From: Cryobacterium sp. Y57
GTDB lineage: Bacteria; Actinomycetota; Actinomycetes; Actinomycetales; Microbacteriaceae
Direction of reading: 5' to 3'
DNA length: 60,755 bases
Assembly (NCBI RefSeq): GCF_002929505.1
Contig: NZ_PJJL01000055.1
Location: forward strand, 1 to 60,755
Numbering within the stretch: the stretch's first letter is position 1; each line of letters opens with the position of its first letter. The notes beneath the pieces were generated by a model that saw only the letters and a program-made list of their open reading frames with translations, had not been told where the DNA came from and did not search any database. Positions 14,764 to 24,147 of this stretch are shown piece after piece. The translations under genes and the position numbers were made by a program.

Positions 14764-16176
14764 GTGACATCTGCACCGAATCCGCTGGCGCCCAACTGGT
14801 TGCGCCTTCCCGCCGACGTTAATGCGCTCGCACCCGGTCTCTGGCCCATATCCGCTACCCGCACCAGCACCGGCGAACTCGTCGTCGGCGGAGTCAGTGC
14901 CACGGCGCTTGCCGCCGAATTCGGCACCCCTCTCTATGTCATCGACGAGGAAGATGCCCGCGCGAGCGCCGCCGAGTTGCTCGCCGTGTTCCAGGCCGAG
15001 TTCGCCCGTATCGGCACGAGCGCCAAGGTGTACTACGCGGGGAAGGCTTTTCTCTCCACCGAGGTGGTGCGCTGGATGATCGCTGCCGGCCTCAACATCG
15101 ACGTGTGCAGCGGTGGAGAACTCGCCGTCGCACTGGCTGGCGGCGCCGATCCGGCCCGACTCGGCTTTCACGGCAATAACAAGTCACTGGCCGAGCTCGA
15201 CCAAGCCACCCGGGTCGGTGTCGGCACGATCGTGATCGACAGCGAGGTTGAAATCGGTCGCGTTGCCGAAGCCGCCGCCCGCAACGGCCGGGTACAGAAC
15301 GTGCGGCTGCGCGTGAATAGCGGTGTGCACGCCCACACCCACAATTTTCTGGCTACCTCGCACGAAGACCAGAAATTCGGCATCGTGCTCACCGACGCTC
15401 CGATGCTCGTCGCACGTATTCGCGCCGAGCCAGCCCTCAATTTCGTCGGCCTGCACTGCCACATCGGCTCGCAGATCTTCGGTGCCGACGGATTCGCCGA
15501 GTCGGCTGCACGGTTGCTCGATGTGCACGCCGCACTGCTCGCTGACGGCCCGATACCCGAGCTCAACCTCGGTGGCGGCTTCGGCATCGCCTACACGAGT
15601 GCAGACGAACCCACCCCGATTCGCGAACTGGCCGTCGCCCTGGCCGACATCGTCGCCACCGAGTGCGCGCGGCTGAACATTCCGCTGCCGGTCGTCGCGT
15701 TCGAACCCGGCCGCGTGATCATCGGTCGCGCCGGCGTGAGCCTCTACCGCGTCGGTACGACCAAGGCCGTCGATATCTCCGGCACCTCGCGGCTCTACGT
15801 CAGCGTCGATGGTGGAATGAGCGATAACGTGCGCCCCGCTCTCTACGGCGCCGATTATGCTGTGCGCCTGGCCGATCGTGCATCGACCGCTCCGCCGGTG
15901 CTCGTGCGCATCGCCGGAAAACACTGCGAGAGCGGCGACATCGTGGTCGATGCCGACTATCTACCCGGTGATGTGACCCCCGGCGACCTGCTTGCTGTGC
16001 CTGCCACCGGCGCTTACTGCTGGGCGCTCTCCAACAACTACAACTTTCAGGGTCGTGCGCCCGTCATCGCCGTACTCGACGGCACAGCCCGCGTGCTCGT
16101 GCGCGGCGAGACGATTGCCGACCTGCTCGCGCGGGACACCGGGGCGCAGCAGCCCTCCAACGGAGGACAATCGTGA
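14764..16176 (+). CDS. lysA: Diaminopimelate decarboxylase
   Basis: The 470-residue fold type III PLP enzyme decarboxylates meso-diaminopimelate to lysine, the last step of lysine synthesis. Visible motifs are YYAGKAFLS with the PLP lysine at 94, VCSGGELAVAL, LHCHIGSQIF, LNLGGGFGIAY, EPGRVIIG and the substrate-binding GKHCESGDIV with ALSNNYNF towards the end. GTG 14764 is the start. A gap of 136 bases after the DUF2993 gene may hold a promoter. Its stop overlaps the hom start in a GTGA junction. Confidence 0.97.
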   Translation: MTSAPNPLAPNWLRLPADVNALAPGLWPISATRTSTGELVVGGVSATALAAEFGTPLYVIDEEDARASAAELLAVFQAEFARIGTSAKVYYAGKAFLSTEVVRWMIAAGLNIDVCSGGELAVALAGGADPARLGFHGNNKSLAELDQATRVGVGTIVIDSEVEIGRVAEAAARNGRVQNVRLRVNSGVHAHTHNFLATSHEDQKFGIVLTDAPMLVARIRAEPALNFVGLHCHIGSQIFGADGFAESAARLLDVHAALLADGPIPELNLGGGFGIAYTSADEPTPIRELAVALADIVATECARLNIPLPVVAFEPGRVIIGRAGVSLYRVGTTKAVDISGTSRLYVSVDGGMSDNVRPALYGADYAVRLADRASTAPPVLVRIAGKHCESGDIVVDADYLPGDVTPGDLLAVPATGAYCWALSNNYNFQGRAPVIAVLDGTARVLVRGETIADLLARDTGAQQPSNGGQS

Positions 16177-17510
16177 AGATCGAATACCGCAATCTGCGCG
16201 TAGCCCTCCTCGGCGGTGGATCCGTCGGCGCCCAGGTCGCCCGCTTGCTGCTGGAACAGGGTCCCGAGCTGGCCAACCGCGTCGGGGCCACGCTCGACCT
16301 GGTCGGTATCGCGGTGCGCGATGTCAACGCGGAGCGCTCTGTCGACCTGCCCCGCGAACTGTTCACGACCAACGCCGAAGAACTCATTCTCAGCGCCGAC
16401 ATCGTCATCGAACTGATGGGCGGCATCGAGCCGGCCCGCAGCCACATTCTGCTCGCGATCAGCAGCGGAGCGGATGTTGTCACCGCCAACAAAGCGCTCC
16501 TCGCCCTCCACGGATCAGAACTGTTCGCGGCCGCGAACCAGGTCGGCGCCCAGATCAACTACGAGGCCGCGGTCGCCGGGGCCATTCCCATCGTGCGCCC
16601 GCTGCGGGAAAGCCTCGCCGGAGACCAGATCAAGCGAATCCTCGGCATCGTCAACGGCACCACCAACTTCATTCTCGACCGGATGGACACCGAAGGGTCC
16701 AGTCTCGAAGACGCGCTGGCCGAGGCGACCGCGCTCGGTTATGCAGAGGCCGATCCGACCGCCGACATCGGGGGCTACGACGCGGCGCAGAAAGCAGCCA
16801 TTTTAGCGAGTCTGGCGTTTCATACGACGGTTCCGCTGGCATCCGTCTATCGCGAGGGCATCACCTCGGTCACCTCCGCGCAGATCGAGTCGGCGCGGAA
16901 GGCCGGCTATGTCGTGAAGCTGCTGGCCATCTGCGAACGCGTCACAGACGAGAACGGCGTGGACGGGGTGTCGGCACGGGTCTACCCGGCGATGGTGCCG
17001 CGCAGCCATCCGCTCGCCGCGGTACACGGCGCGAACAATGCCGTCTTCGTCGAAGCGGAATCCGCCGGCAGCCTCATGTTCTACGGAGCTGGGGCCGGGG
17101 GAGTGGAGACGGCCTCGGCCGTGCTCGGCGACGTCGTCTCCATTGCCAGGCGTCATGTCGCCGGAGGTCCGGGAGTCGCCGCATCGAGCTACGCTGCGCT
17201 GCCCGTGTTCGACATCGGCCGGGTCACCACACGCTACGCGGTCACCCTCGAAGTCACCGACGAACCCGGCGTGCTCGCGACCATTGCGAGCGTGTTCAGC
17301 AAACGCAAGGTCTCGTTGGCGCTCGTGGAACAATCCATGACACCGGCCGTGGTGGCGACGAAGAGTCGCGCAGCCCGCTCAGCCACGGCTACCCTAGTAA
17401 TCGGGACCCATGACGCAACGGAGGCCGCACTCGCCGCCACCGTGCATGATCTGGCCACCAATAGTGTCGTCAGCGAAGTCGCATCCGTTTTGAGAGTTGA
17501 AGGAGTCTGA
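16173..17510 (+). CDS. hom: Homoserine dehydrogenase
   Basis: The 445-residue enzyme reduces aspartate semialdehyde to homoserine for threonine and methionine. It shows an N-terminal Rossmann loop LLGGGSVGAQVA (12-23), the GGIEPARSHI and ANKALLALHG segments, the catalytic VNGTTNFILDRM and EADPTADIGGYDAAQKAAIL. A C-terminal ACT domain (about 350-430, TLEVTDEPGVLATIASVFS) is the usual site of threonine feedback. It is coupled to lysA by GTGA and to thrC by TGATG. Confidence 0.97.
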   Translation: MKIEYRNLRVALLGGGSVGAQVARLLLEQGPELANRVGATLDLVGIAVRDVNAERSVDLPRELFTTNAEELILSADIVIELMGGIEPARSHILLAISSGADVVTANKALLALHGSELFAAANQVGAQINYEAAVAGAIPIVRPLRESLAGDQIKRILGIVNGTTNFILDRMDTEGSSLEDALAEATALGYAEADPTADIGGYDAAQKAAILASLAFHTTVPLASVYREGITSVTSAQIESARKAGYVVKLLAICERVTDENGVDGVSARVYPAMVPRSHPLAAVHGANNAVFVEAESAGSLMFYGAGAGGVETASAVLGDVVSIARRHVAGGPGVAASSYAALPVFDIGRVTTRYAVTLEVTDEPGVLATIASVFSKRKVSLALVEQSMTPAVVATKSRAARSATATLVIGTHDATEAALAATVHDLATNSVVSEVASVLRVEGV

Positions 17511-18637
17511 TGTTTAGCCCAAGCGAGACCAGTGCCAATCTGACCAAGCCCGGCGCGATTGTCAGCCGCCAGTGGCGTGGGGTGCTGAATGAATACTCTG
17601 ACCGGTTGAATATCTCGGCCGCGACCCCGATCATCACTATGGGTGAGGGCGGAACACCCCTGATTCCAGCCGCAGCACTCTCTGCCCGCACCGGCGCCAA
17701 GGTCTGGATCAAGTTCGAGGGTATGAACCCGACCGGTTCGTTTAAGGACCGCGGCATGACCATGGCTATCTCCAAGGCCATGGAAGACGGCGCGAAAGCG
17801 GTCATCTGCGCGTCGACCGGCAACACCAGCGCCTCCGCTGCGGCCTATGCCGCCCACGCTGGCATTACCGCGGCAGTGCTCGTGCCGGAGGGCAAGATCG
17901 CCATGGGCAAGCTCAGCCAAGCCGTCGCGCACAACGCGCAGCTGCTGCAAGTGCAGGGCAACTTCGACGACTGCCTCGACATCGCCCGCGACCTCGCCAC
18001 CAACTACCCGGTGCACCTGGTCAACTCGGTCAACCCCGATCGCATCGAGGGCCAGAAGACGGCCGCGTTCGAGGTCGTCGAGGTGCTCGGTGACGCTCCC
18101 GACTTTCAATTCGTTCCGGTCGGCAACGCCGGCAACTACACGGCCTATTTTCGTGGTTACAGCGAGGAGGTAGCTCGCGGCGCCACCACGAAGCTGCCGC
18201 GCATGTTCGGCTTCCAGGCTTCTGGTAGCGCCCCGATCGTGCTCGGCCACCGCGTTGATCACCCCGACACCATTGCGAGCGCCATCCGCATCGGCAACCC
18301 GGCATCCTGGGACCTCGCGCTGAGCGCACGTGAGCAGAGCGACGGCTACTTCGGCGCCATCACCGACGCGAAAATTCTCGAAGCCCACCGCATCCTCTCG
18401 GCTGAGGTCGGAATTTTCGTGGAACCGGCATCCGCTATCGGTGTCGCCGGCCTGCTGGAGCGTGCCGAAGCCGGCTTCATTCCCCGGGGTTCGATCGTGG
18501 TTATCACGGTGACCGGCCACGGCTTGAAGGACCCGCAGTGGGCGCTGCGTACCGCCGACGGCTCGGACGTTACACCGACCATTGTTCCGGTCGACACCGC
18601 CGAAATCGCCAGCGTGCTCGGCCTGGCCAAGGCATGA
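17510..18637 (+). CDS. thrC: Threonine synthase
   Basis: The 375-residue fold type II PLP enzyme converts O-phosphohomoserine to threonine. The PLP lysine is K79 in NPTGSFKDRG; the phosphate-binding loop is GNAGNYTAYFRG, and the N-terminus (WRGVLNEYSDRL, MGEGGTPLIPA) fits the short actinobacterial form. It begins in a TGATG overlap with hom and its end overlaps thrB by 4 bases, so the order hom-thrC-thrB forms one translational unit. Confidence 0.97.
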   Translation: MFSPSETSANLTKPGAIVSRQWRGVLNEYSDRLNISAATPIITMGEGGTPLIPAAALSARTGAKVWIKFEGMNPTGSFKDRGMTMAISKAMEDGAKAVICASTGNTSASAAAYAAHAGITAAVLVPEGKIAMGKLSQAVAHNAQLLQVQGNFDDCLDIARDLATNYPVHLVNSVNPDRIEGQKTAAFEVVEVLGDAPDFQFVPVGNAGNYTAYFRGYSEEVARGATTKLPRMFGFQASGSAPIVLGHRVDHPDTIASAIRIGNPASWDLALSAREQSDGYFGAITDAKILEAHRILSAEVGIFVEPASAIGVAGLLERAEAGFIPRGSIVVITVTGHGLKDPQWALRTADGSDVTPTIVPVDTAEIASVLGLAKA

Positions 18638-19581
18638 GCGGCCCGATCTCATTGATCGGCCGCGCAGTCTCGGTGCAGGTGCCGGCTACAACGGCCAACC
18701 TCGGCCCCGGCTTCGACACTCTCGGCTTGGCGCTGGCTAAATACGACCAGCTCGAGGTGACCGTGCGAAGCGCGCCCGGCGTGTCCGTCGAGGTGCATGG
18801 TGTCGGCGCCGGTGTGGTTCCCACCGACGAGAGCAACCTCGTCGTGCGCGCCATCGCGCACGCCTTCGCCGCCGTCGGCCAGCCCATGCCCGGGCTCGAC
18901 ATCGTCGCGCACAACGTCATTCCGCACGGGCGTGGCCTGGGCTCATCGGGTGCCGCAATCGTGTCGGGCATCATGGCGGCGAAAGGCCTGCTCGAGGGCA
19001 TCGTCGACATCGATGCCGAAATGCTGCTCGTGCTCGCCACCGAGATGGAAGGACACCCCGACAACGTCGCGCCGGCGCTGTTCGGCGGCCTGACCATTGC
19101 CTGGACCACCCCGGAGGGGCCGCGTCACAAGAAGCTCATGGTGCATCGCGGCGTCAAGCCGCTGGTTTTCGTGCCCGAGCAGGAGATGTCCACCGCGCTT
19201 GCGCGCAGCCTGCAGCCCGCCTCGGTGCCGCACGAGGATGCCGTCTTCAACCTATCGCGCTCCGCGCTGCTCATCGCCGCGCTGATCCAGAGCCCCGAAT
19301 TGTTGCTCGCTGCCACCGAAGACAAGCTGCACCAGAGCTACCGCGCAGCCGCCATGCCGGAGACGAACAAACTTATCACCCTTTTGCGCGCCGCCGGCTT
19401 CGCCGCTGTCGTGTCCGGTGCCGGGCCATCCATTCTTGTGCTGGCGAGTGACCCGGGCCAACGCCTGGTGGCGGCCGAACTCGTTGCAAGCAAGTCCGAC
19501 ACCCCGTGGCGTTCCCTGATGCTGGCCGTCGACGTTCAGGGCGCTACCGTGCATCCGCTCACCGCGGAGAACGCCGCGTAA
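18634..19581 (+). CDS. thrB: Homoserine kinase
   Basis: The 315-residue GHMP-family kinase phosphorylates homoserine with ATP, feeding thrC. Motif 1 is VPATTANLGPGFDTLG (about 16-31), the ATP loop is PHGRGLGSSGAA (97-108), and motif 3 is AVVSGAGPSILVL. ATG 18634 overlaps the thrC stop (ATGA). It ends the threonine operon. Confidence 0.97.
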   Translation: MSGPISLIGRAVSVQVPATTANLGPGFDTLGLALAKYDQLEVTVRSAPGVSVEVHGVGAGVVPTDESNLVVRAIAHAFAAVGQPMPGLDIVAHNVIPHGRGLGSSGAAIVSGIMAAKGLLEGIVDIDAEMLLVLATEMEGHPDNVAPALFGGLTIAWTTPEGPRHKKLMVHRGVKPLVFVPEQEMSTALARSLQPASVPHEDAVFNLSRSALLIAALIQSPELLLAATEDKLHQSYRAAAMPETNKLITLLRAAGFAAVVSGAGPSILVLASDPGQRLVAAELVASKSDTPWRSLMLAVDVQGATVHPLTAENAA

Positions 19582-19593
19582 CGAGCATTCTGA

Positions 19594-19626
19594 TCGGGCC
19601 GACCTGCTGCGTGCACGGCGGCCCGA
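19594..19626 (+). terminator. Weak GC stem-loop after thrB
   Basis: TCGGGCCG (19594-19601) pairs perfectly with CGGCCCGA (19619-19626) around a 17-base loop. There is no U tract, so intrinsic termination is uncertain. An 11-base direct repeat GGCCCGACTGG follows, twice in a row. Confidence 0.35.
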
Positions 19627-19651
19627 CTGGCGGCCCGACTGGTGCAGGAGT

Positions 19652-19865
19652 GCTATGGTTGTAGCGCACCCGATGGAAACCGCCTACGGCGACATCTTCT
19701 CCGGTGTATTCCCTGTACCTCACTGCTATTGCGATTTCGTGCGTAGCTGTGTGTGTTTACACCAATCCCCTCCACTGTCGGATTGGATCACCCGCAGCGC
19801 GTTCGTCGCTGCACACATCTCTCCTGGCCTGAATTTTTGTTCGGCAGGGGAAAGGAACCCCCTTC
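19652..19865 (+). promoter_or_regulatory. Candidate promoter and long 5' leader of rho
   Basis: An extended -10 (TGC-TATGGT, 19652-19659) is the best promoter candidate in the 284-base thrB-rho gap, which would leave about 200 bases of leader. Long leaders upstream of rho are common and often serve autoregulation by Rho itself. I found no convincing leader peptide or known riboswitch here. Confidence 0.4.
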
Positions 19866-22364
19866 GTGACTGATGTCAACCTCCGCGCCACCGGCTCGGA
19901 TCTTCCCCGCCTGAGCAGCCTTCGCGTGTCTGAGCTTCAGGCTCTGGCCCTCGAACTGAAAATTCCCGGCGCTTCCAAACTGCGTAAAGGCGAACTCGTC
20001 GTTGCAATAGAAACGGCTCAGGCCGCCACGAGCGGCGCTGCTCCGGTTGAGCCTGCTTCGGTAGTCGAGACTGCATCGGTCGAGCCTGCTTCGGTGGTCG
20101 AGACTGCACCGGTAGTTGAGCCTGCACCGGCAGTCGAGTCTGCACCGGTCGAGGCTGCTCCCGAGAGCGCACCGATCGCGAGTCTCGCTGAGGCACTCGA
20201 GACGGTCCCGCGCAAGCGTGCGCCCCGCCGTGCCAGTACCTCCACCGCCGCTCCCGCCAAGTCCCACGTCAATGCCGACGCCAGCACCGGTTTCGGTATC
20301 ATCCTGCCCGATGCTCCGGCAGCCGGCTCGCGGATCGCACGCAACGCTCGTGGCGCGGTGGCATCCAACGCCCTCGCTCCCGCCGTTGACGAAGCTGCAA
20401 CCGTCACGCCGGACACCGTCGCACCGGACACCGCCACACCGGACACCGACAAGCCGGTTCGGCAGACACGCAAGCGCGTGCAGGTCTCACCCGTTCACCG
20501 CGATGACGCGGGCACTGTCGTCGTCGATTCCTCTGAGGCACCGGCGGCTGCGCCGGTCGAGGCACCCGTCGAGAACACGCCGCCCGCTCGACGTCCATCC
20601 CGGCGTGCTTCGTCGCAGCGCGTAGCCGCTGAGTCGTCCACTGAGGCGCCCACCGCGGCAAGCGATGTCGTCGTAGAAGCTGCCGAAGGTGACGATTTCA
20701 CCGTTTCAGCCGACGAGGCAAACGATCAGGCAAACGATTCTGCAGCACCGCGTCAAGGGCGCAGCCGCAGCCGGAGCCGCGGTGGTGACCGTGCGCAGGG
20801 TGCTGATCGCAACCAGGCCGACCAGAACAACCAGAACCCCCAGAACCAGAATGAGCGCAGCCAGAGCGAGCGCAACCAGAACGGCACGAACGACGAGGGT
20901 ATGACCCGGGCGCAGAGCCAGCGTCAAGCCCGCAACGAGCGTAATCAGGAACGCAACCAGGAGCGCGCCCAGGCGCAGGCCGACCGCAACCAGGGTCAGA
21001 ATGACCGCGGCCAGGAGCGTAACCAGGCTCAGAATGACCGCGGCCAGGAGCGTAACCAGGGACAGAACGATCGTGGCCAGGACCGCAACCAGGGACCCGA
21101 CCGGCTCGACGAAGACCTGAACGGCCGCGGCAACCGCAACCGGTATCGTGACCGCAAGCGTCGCGGCCCGAACCAGGGCGATGACTTCGAACCCGAGGTC
21201 AACGACGACGACGTACTCATTCCCGTTGCCGGAATTCTGGACGTGCTCGACAATTACGCGTTCGTGCGCACCTCGGGCTATCTGCCCGGTGCGAGCGACG
21301 TCTACGTCTCGCTCGGTCAGGTCAAGAAGTACAACCTGCGTAAGGGTGACGCCGTCGTCGGTTCCATTCGCCAGCCGCACGAGGGTGACCAGTCCGGTCG
21401 TCAGAAGTACAACGCCATCGTCAAGGTCGACTCGATCAACGGTCAAACCGTTGAAGAGGCCGCTACCCGCGTCGACTTTCACAAGCTCACTCCGCTGTAC
21501 CCGACGGAACGTTTGCGCCTCGAGACCGAGCCGGGCAAACTCACGCAGCGCATCATCGACCTCGTCGCTCCGATCGGCAAGGGGCAGCGTGGCCTGATCG
21601 TCGCACCGCCCAAGGCCGGCAAGACCATCGTCATGCAGCAGATCGCCAACGCCATCGCCACCAACAACCCCGAGGTTCACCTCATGGTCGTTCTGGTCGA
21701 TGAGCGGCCCGAAGAGGTCACCGACATGCAGCGCACGGTGAAGGGTGAGGTCATCGCCTCCACCTTCGACCGTCCTGCCGAAGACCACACCACCGTCGCT
21801 GAGCTCGCCATCGAGCGTGCCAAGCGTCTGGTCGAGCTGGGTCACGATGTCGTCGTGCTGCTTGACTCGATCACTCGCCTCGGCCGCGCCTATAACCTCG
21901 TGGCCCCGGCCTCGGGTCGAATCCTGTCCGGCGGCGTCGATGCATCCGCTCTGTATCCGCCGAAGCGATTCTTCGGTGCGGCGCGCAACATCGAAAACGG
22001 TGGCTCGCTCACCATTCTCGCCTCCGCGCTCGTGGAGACCGGCTCCAAAATGGACGAGGTCATCTTCGAGGAATTCAAGGGCACCGGCAACATGGAACTG
22101 CGTCTGTCGCGCCAGCTGGCCGACAAGCGTATTTTCCCCGCCGTGGATGTGAACGCGTCGGGCACCCGTCGCGAAGAGATGTTGATGAGCCCCGATGAAG
22201 TGAAGGTCACCTGGAAGCTACGTCGCGCCCTCGCCGGGCTCGAGCAGCAGCAAGCTCTCGAACTCATCCTCGGCCGTCTCAAGGAGACGTCATCGAACGT
22301 TGAATTCCTCATGCAGGTTCAGAAGTCGATGCCGACCCTGAACGGGTCAGACAAGGACAAGTAA
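19866..22364 (+). CDS. rho: Transcription termination factor Rho with long N-terminal insertion
   Basis: GTG 19866, behind GGGGAAAGGAACC, gives 832 residues, about twice the E. coli length. Residues about 10-45 are the Rho N domain ([20 protein letters not shown], then ELVVAIE). Residues about 50-430 are a disordered insertion: Ala/Val/Pro/Glu repeats, then an Arg/Asn/Gln-rich part with an 11-residue unit [10 protein letters not shown](A/G) three times at 378-410. The primary RNA-binding (Csp) domain follows ([26 protein letters not shown]). The ATPase core has Walker [12 protein letters not shown] at 580-590 and [11 protein letters not shown]. Such insertions are known in high-GC actinobacteria and add RNA binding. 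It is coupled to prfA by TAATG. Confidence 0.96.
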   Translation: MTDVNLRATGSDLPRLSSLRVSELQALALELKIPGASKLRKGELVVAIETAQAATSGAAPVEPASVVETASVEPASVVETAPVVEPAPAVESAPVEAAPESAPIASLAEALETVPRKRAPRRASTSTAAPAKSHVNADASTGFGIILPDAPAAGSRIARNARGAVASNALAPAVDEAATVTPDTVAPDTATPDTDKPVRQTRKRVQVSPVHRDDAGTVVVDSSEAPAAAPVEAPVENTPPARRPSRRASSQRVAAESSTEAPTAASDVVVEAAEGDDFTVSADEANDQANDSAAPRQGRSRSRSRGGDRAQGADRNQADQNNQNPQNQNERSQSERNQNGTNDEGMTRAQSQRQARNERNQERNQERAQAQADRNQGQNDRGQERNQAQNDRGQERNQGQNDRGQDRNQGPDRLDEDLNGRGNRNRYRDRKRRGPNQGDDFEPEVNDDDVLIPVAGILDVLDNYAFVRTSGYLPGASDVYVSLGQVKKYNLRKGDAVVGSIRQPHEGDQSGRQKYNAIVKVDSINGQTVEEAATRVDFHKLTPLYPTERLRLETEPGKLTQRIIDLVAPIGKGQRGLIVAPPKAGKTIVMQQIANAIATNNPEVHLMVVLVDERPEEVTDMQRTVKGEVIASTFDRPAEDHTTVAELAIERAKRLVELGHDVVVLLDSITRLGRAYNLVAPASGRILSGGVDASALYPPKRFFGAARNIENGGSLTILASALVETGSKMDEVIFEEFKGTGNMELRLSRQLADKRIFPAVDVNASGTRREEMLMSPDEVKVTWKLRRALAGLEQQQALELILGRLKETSSNVEFLMQVQKSMPTLNGSDKDK
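20997..21095 (+). repeat. 33-bp tandem repeat, three copies, inside rho
   Basis: Units at 20997-21029, 21030-21062 and 21063-21095 are in frame and encode an 11-residue Gln/Asn/Arg unit. The first two are almost identical at the DNA level and the third has several silent changes, suggesting recent slippage expansion. Confidence 0.85.
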
Positions 22365-23443
22365 TGTTCGAATCCGTCCTCACGCTGCTGGCCGAGCACG
22401 ACGACCTGCAGTCGCAGTTGGCGGATCCGGAGCTGCACGCGAATCCGGCCCGTTCGAAGAAGGTCAACCGGCGTTATGCCGAGTTGAGCCGCATCATCGC
22501 GGCGTATCACGAGTGGAAAGAGATTGACGATAACCTCGAAGCCGCTCGTGAGCTCGCCGACGAGGATGCTGCCTTCGCCGAAGAAATTCCGGATCTGGTG
22601 GAGCAGCTTGATGTCACGGCTGAGAAGCTGCGGCGCCTGCTGATTCCGCGCGACGAACTCGACGCCCGCGACGTGATCATGGAGATCAAGATGGGGGAGG
22701 GCGGTGCCGAATCGGCGCTGTTCGCCGCCGATCTGCTGCGCATGTACCTGCACTACGCCGAGTCGAATCGCTGGAAGACCGAGATTATCGAGCAGACCTC
22801 GAGCGACCTCGGCGGCATCAAAGATATCCAGCTCGCGATCAAGGGCAATTCGAGTGACCCGGCTGAGGGCGTCTGGGCGCACCTGAAGTATGAGGGCGGC
22901 GTGCACCGCGTGCAGCGGGTGCCGGCGACGGAGTCTCAGGGACGTATCCACACCTCTGCGGCCGGCGTCCTCGTCTTTCCCGAGGTCGACGAACCTGAAG
23001 AGGTCGAGTTGCACCCGAACGATCTCAAGATCGACGTGTACCGCTCGAGTGGCCCTGGTGGACAGTCGGTCAACACGACCGACTCGGCCGTGCGGATCAC
23101 CCACCTCCCGACCGGAATCGTCGTCGCGATGCAGAACGAGAAGTCGCAACTGCAAAACAAGGAAGCCGGCATGCGCGTTCTGCGGGCCCGGGTTCTGGCG
23201 CGCCAGCAGGAAGAGATCGATGCGGCGGCGAGCCTCGTGCGCAAGGGTCAGATTCGTACCATGGATCGTTCCGAGCGCATCCGCACGTACAACTTTCCGG
23301 AGAATCGTATCGCGGACCACCGCACCGGTTACAAGGCATACAACCTCGACGCCGTGATGAACGGCGCCCTCGGCCCGGTCATTGACTCCTGCATCCACGC
23401 CGACGAAGAAACCCGTCTGGCCGAGCTTGGAGACCCCGAGTAG
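22364..23443 (+). CDS. prfA: Peptide chain release factor 1
   Basis: The 359-residue class I release factor carries the catalytic GGQ at 232-234 (in [18 protein letters not shown]), methylated in the family by PrmC, and the upstream domain 1 coiled coil. It recognises UAA and UAG. It overlaps the rho stop by one base (TAATG). Its usual partner prmC lies further right, separated by the leftward cysE-cysK pair. Confidence 0.97.
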   Translation: MFESVLTLLAEHDDLQSQLADPELHANPARSKKVNRRYAELSRIIAAYHEWKEIDDNLEAARELADEDAAFAEEIPDLVEQLDVTAEKLRRLLIPRDELDARDVIMEIKMGEGGAESALFAADLLRMYLHYAESNRWKTEIIEQTSSDLGGIKDIQLAIKGNSSDPAEGVWAHLKYEGGVHRVQRVPATESQGRIHTSAAGVLVFPEVDEPEEVELHPNDLKIDVYRSSGPGGQSVNTTDSAVRITHLPTGIVVAMQNEKSQLQNKEAGMRVLRARVLARQQEEIDAAASLVRKGQIRTMDRSERIRTYNFPENRIADHRTGYKAYNLDAVMNGALGPVIDSCIHADEETRLAELGDPE

Positions 23444-23455
23444 TACCCCACTCCA

Positions 23456-23529
23456 CGCACGGGGCCCAGGCCCAAAACGTCGGCCCAGTCTATAAACTCA
23501 GCCGACGTTTTGGGCCTGGGCCCCGTGCG
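23456..23529. terminator. 29-bp perfect hairpin, bidirectional terminator between prfA and cysE
   Basis: Bases 23456-23484 are exactly complementary to 23501-23529, with a 16-base loop. The stem contains AAAACGT/ACGTTTT and a very GC-rich base. It sits 13 bases after prfA and 10 bases after the convergent cysE stop, so it can end transcription from both sides. The length and perfection of the stem are unusual for a terminator. Confidence 0.8.
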
Positions 23530-23538
23530 CTGCGCGGA

Positions 23539-24126
23539 CTACAGGTAGTACTCGGGCTCGAGGTTGCCTCCGCGGGCCGACTCGACCGTTGCTGGGGTTT
23601 GCGGGCGGATCGTCGCCGGTACGCCCACTAAGAGCGACCGCGGCGGAGAGTCCTTGGTCACGACGGCGTTGGACCCGATCGTGCTCCAGGCCCCGATGGT
23701 GATCGGGCCAAGCACCTTGGCGCCGGCCCCGACAGTGACGCCGTCATCGAGAAACGGATGCCGCCGCACTCCCCGCGCGTGCCCGTGACGGCTCTTGCCG
23801 CCCAGCGTCACCGCGTGGTAGAGCATGACGTCATTGCCGAGCACCGCCGTTTCCCCGATCACGACGCCCATACCGTGGTCGATGAACAGGCGGCGCCCGA
23901 TCGTCGCGCCGGGATGAATCTCAATCCCGGTCAGAAACCGGCTCACTTGGGAGAGTAAACGGGCGGGAAGATGCAGCCCGGCACGCCACAAGCGGTTCGC
24001 AACCCGATACGACCAGACCGCGTGCAACCCACTGTAGGCAAGGAAGACCTCGGTGTTGCTGCGCGCGGCGGGGTCGTGGGTGCGCGCTGCCTGGATGTCT
24101 TCGCGCAGGCGCAGGAAAGGATTCAT
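23539..24126 (-). CDS. cysE: Serine O-acetyltransferase
   Basis: The 195-residue enzyme acetylates serine for cysteine synthesis. The N-terminal helical part ([20 protein letters not shown]) is followed by the left-handed beta helix of hexapeptide repeats: [28 protein letters not shown] contains the catalytic His region, and [10 protein letters not shown] the glycine loop. The C-terminus is longer than in short forms and could bind CysK. It lies 21 bases downstream of cysK on the same strand, forming a cysK-cysE operon. Confidence 0.96.
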   Translation of the reverse strand: MNPFLRLREDIQAARTHDPAARSNTEVFLAYSGLHAVWSYRVANRLWRAGLHLPARLLSQVSRFLTGIEIHPGATIGRRLFIDHGMGVVIGETAVLGNDVMLYHAVTLGGKSRHGHARGVRRHPFLDDGVTVGAGAKVLGPITIGAWSTIGSNAVVTKDSPPRSLLVGVPATIRPQTPATVESARGGNLEPEYYL

Positions 24127-24147
24127 CGATGGGCAGACGACGTCCGC

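Noticed and set aside
17234..18652. 472-codon antisense frame across hom/thrC
   Set aside because: Overlaps two confirmed genes and lacks any domain; a GC-bias artefact.
19655..19873. 72-codon frame in the rho leader as a leader peptide
   Set aside because: Its ATG lies within the best -10 element and the frame overlaps the rho start; composition is not coding-like.
20706..21845. 379-codon antisense frame with hydrophobic repeats in rho
   Set aside because: Its Val/Leu repeats are just the complement of the Arg/Asn/Gln repeats of Rho.
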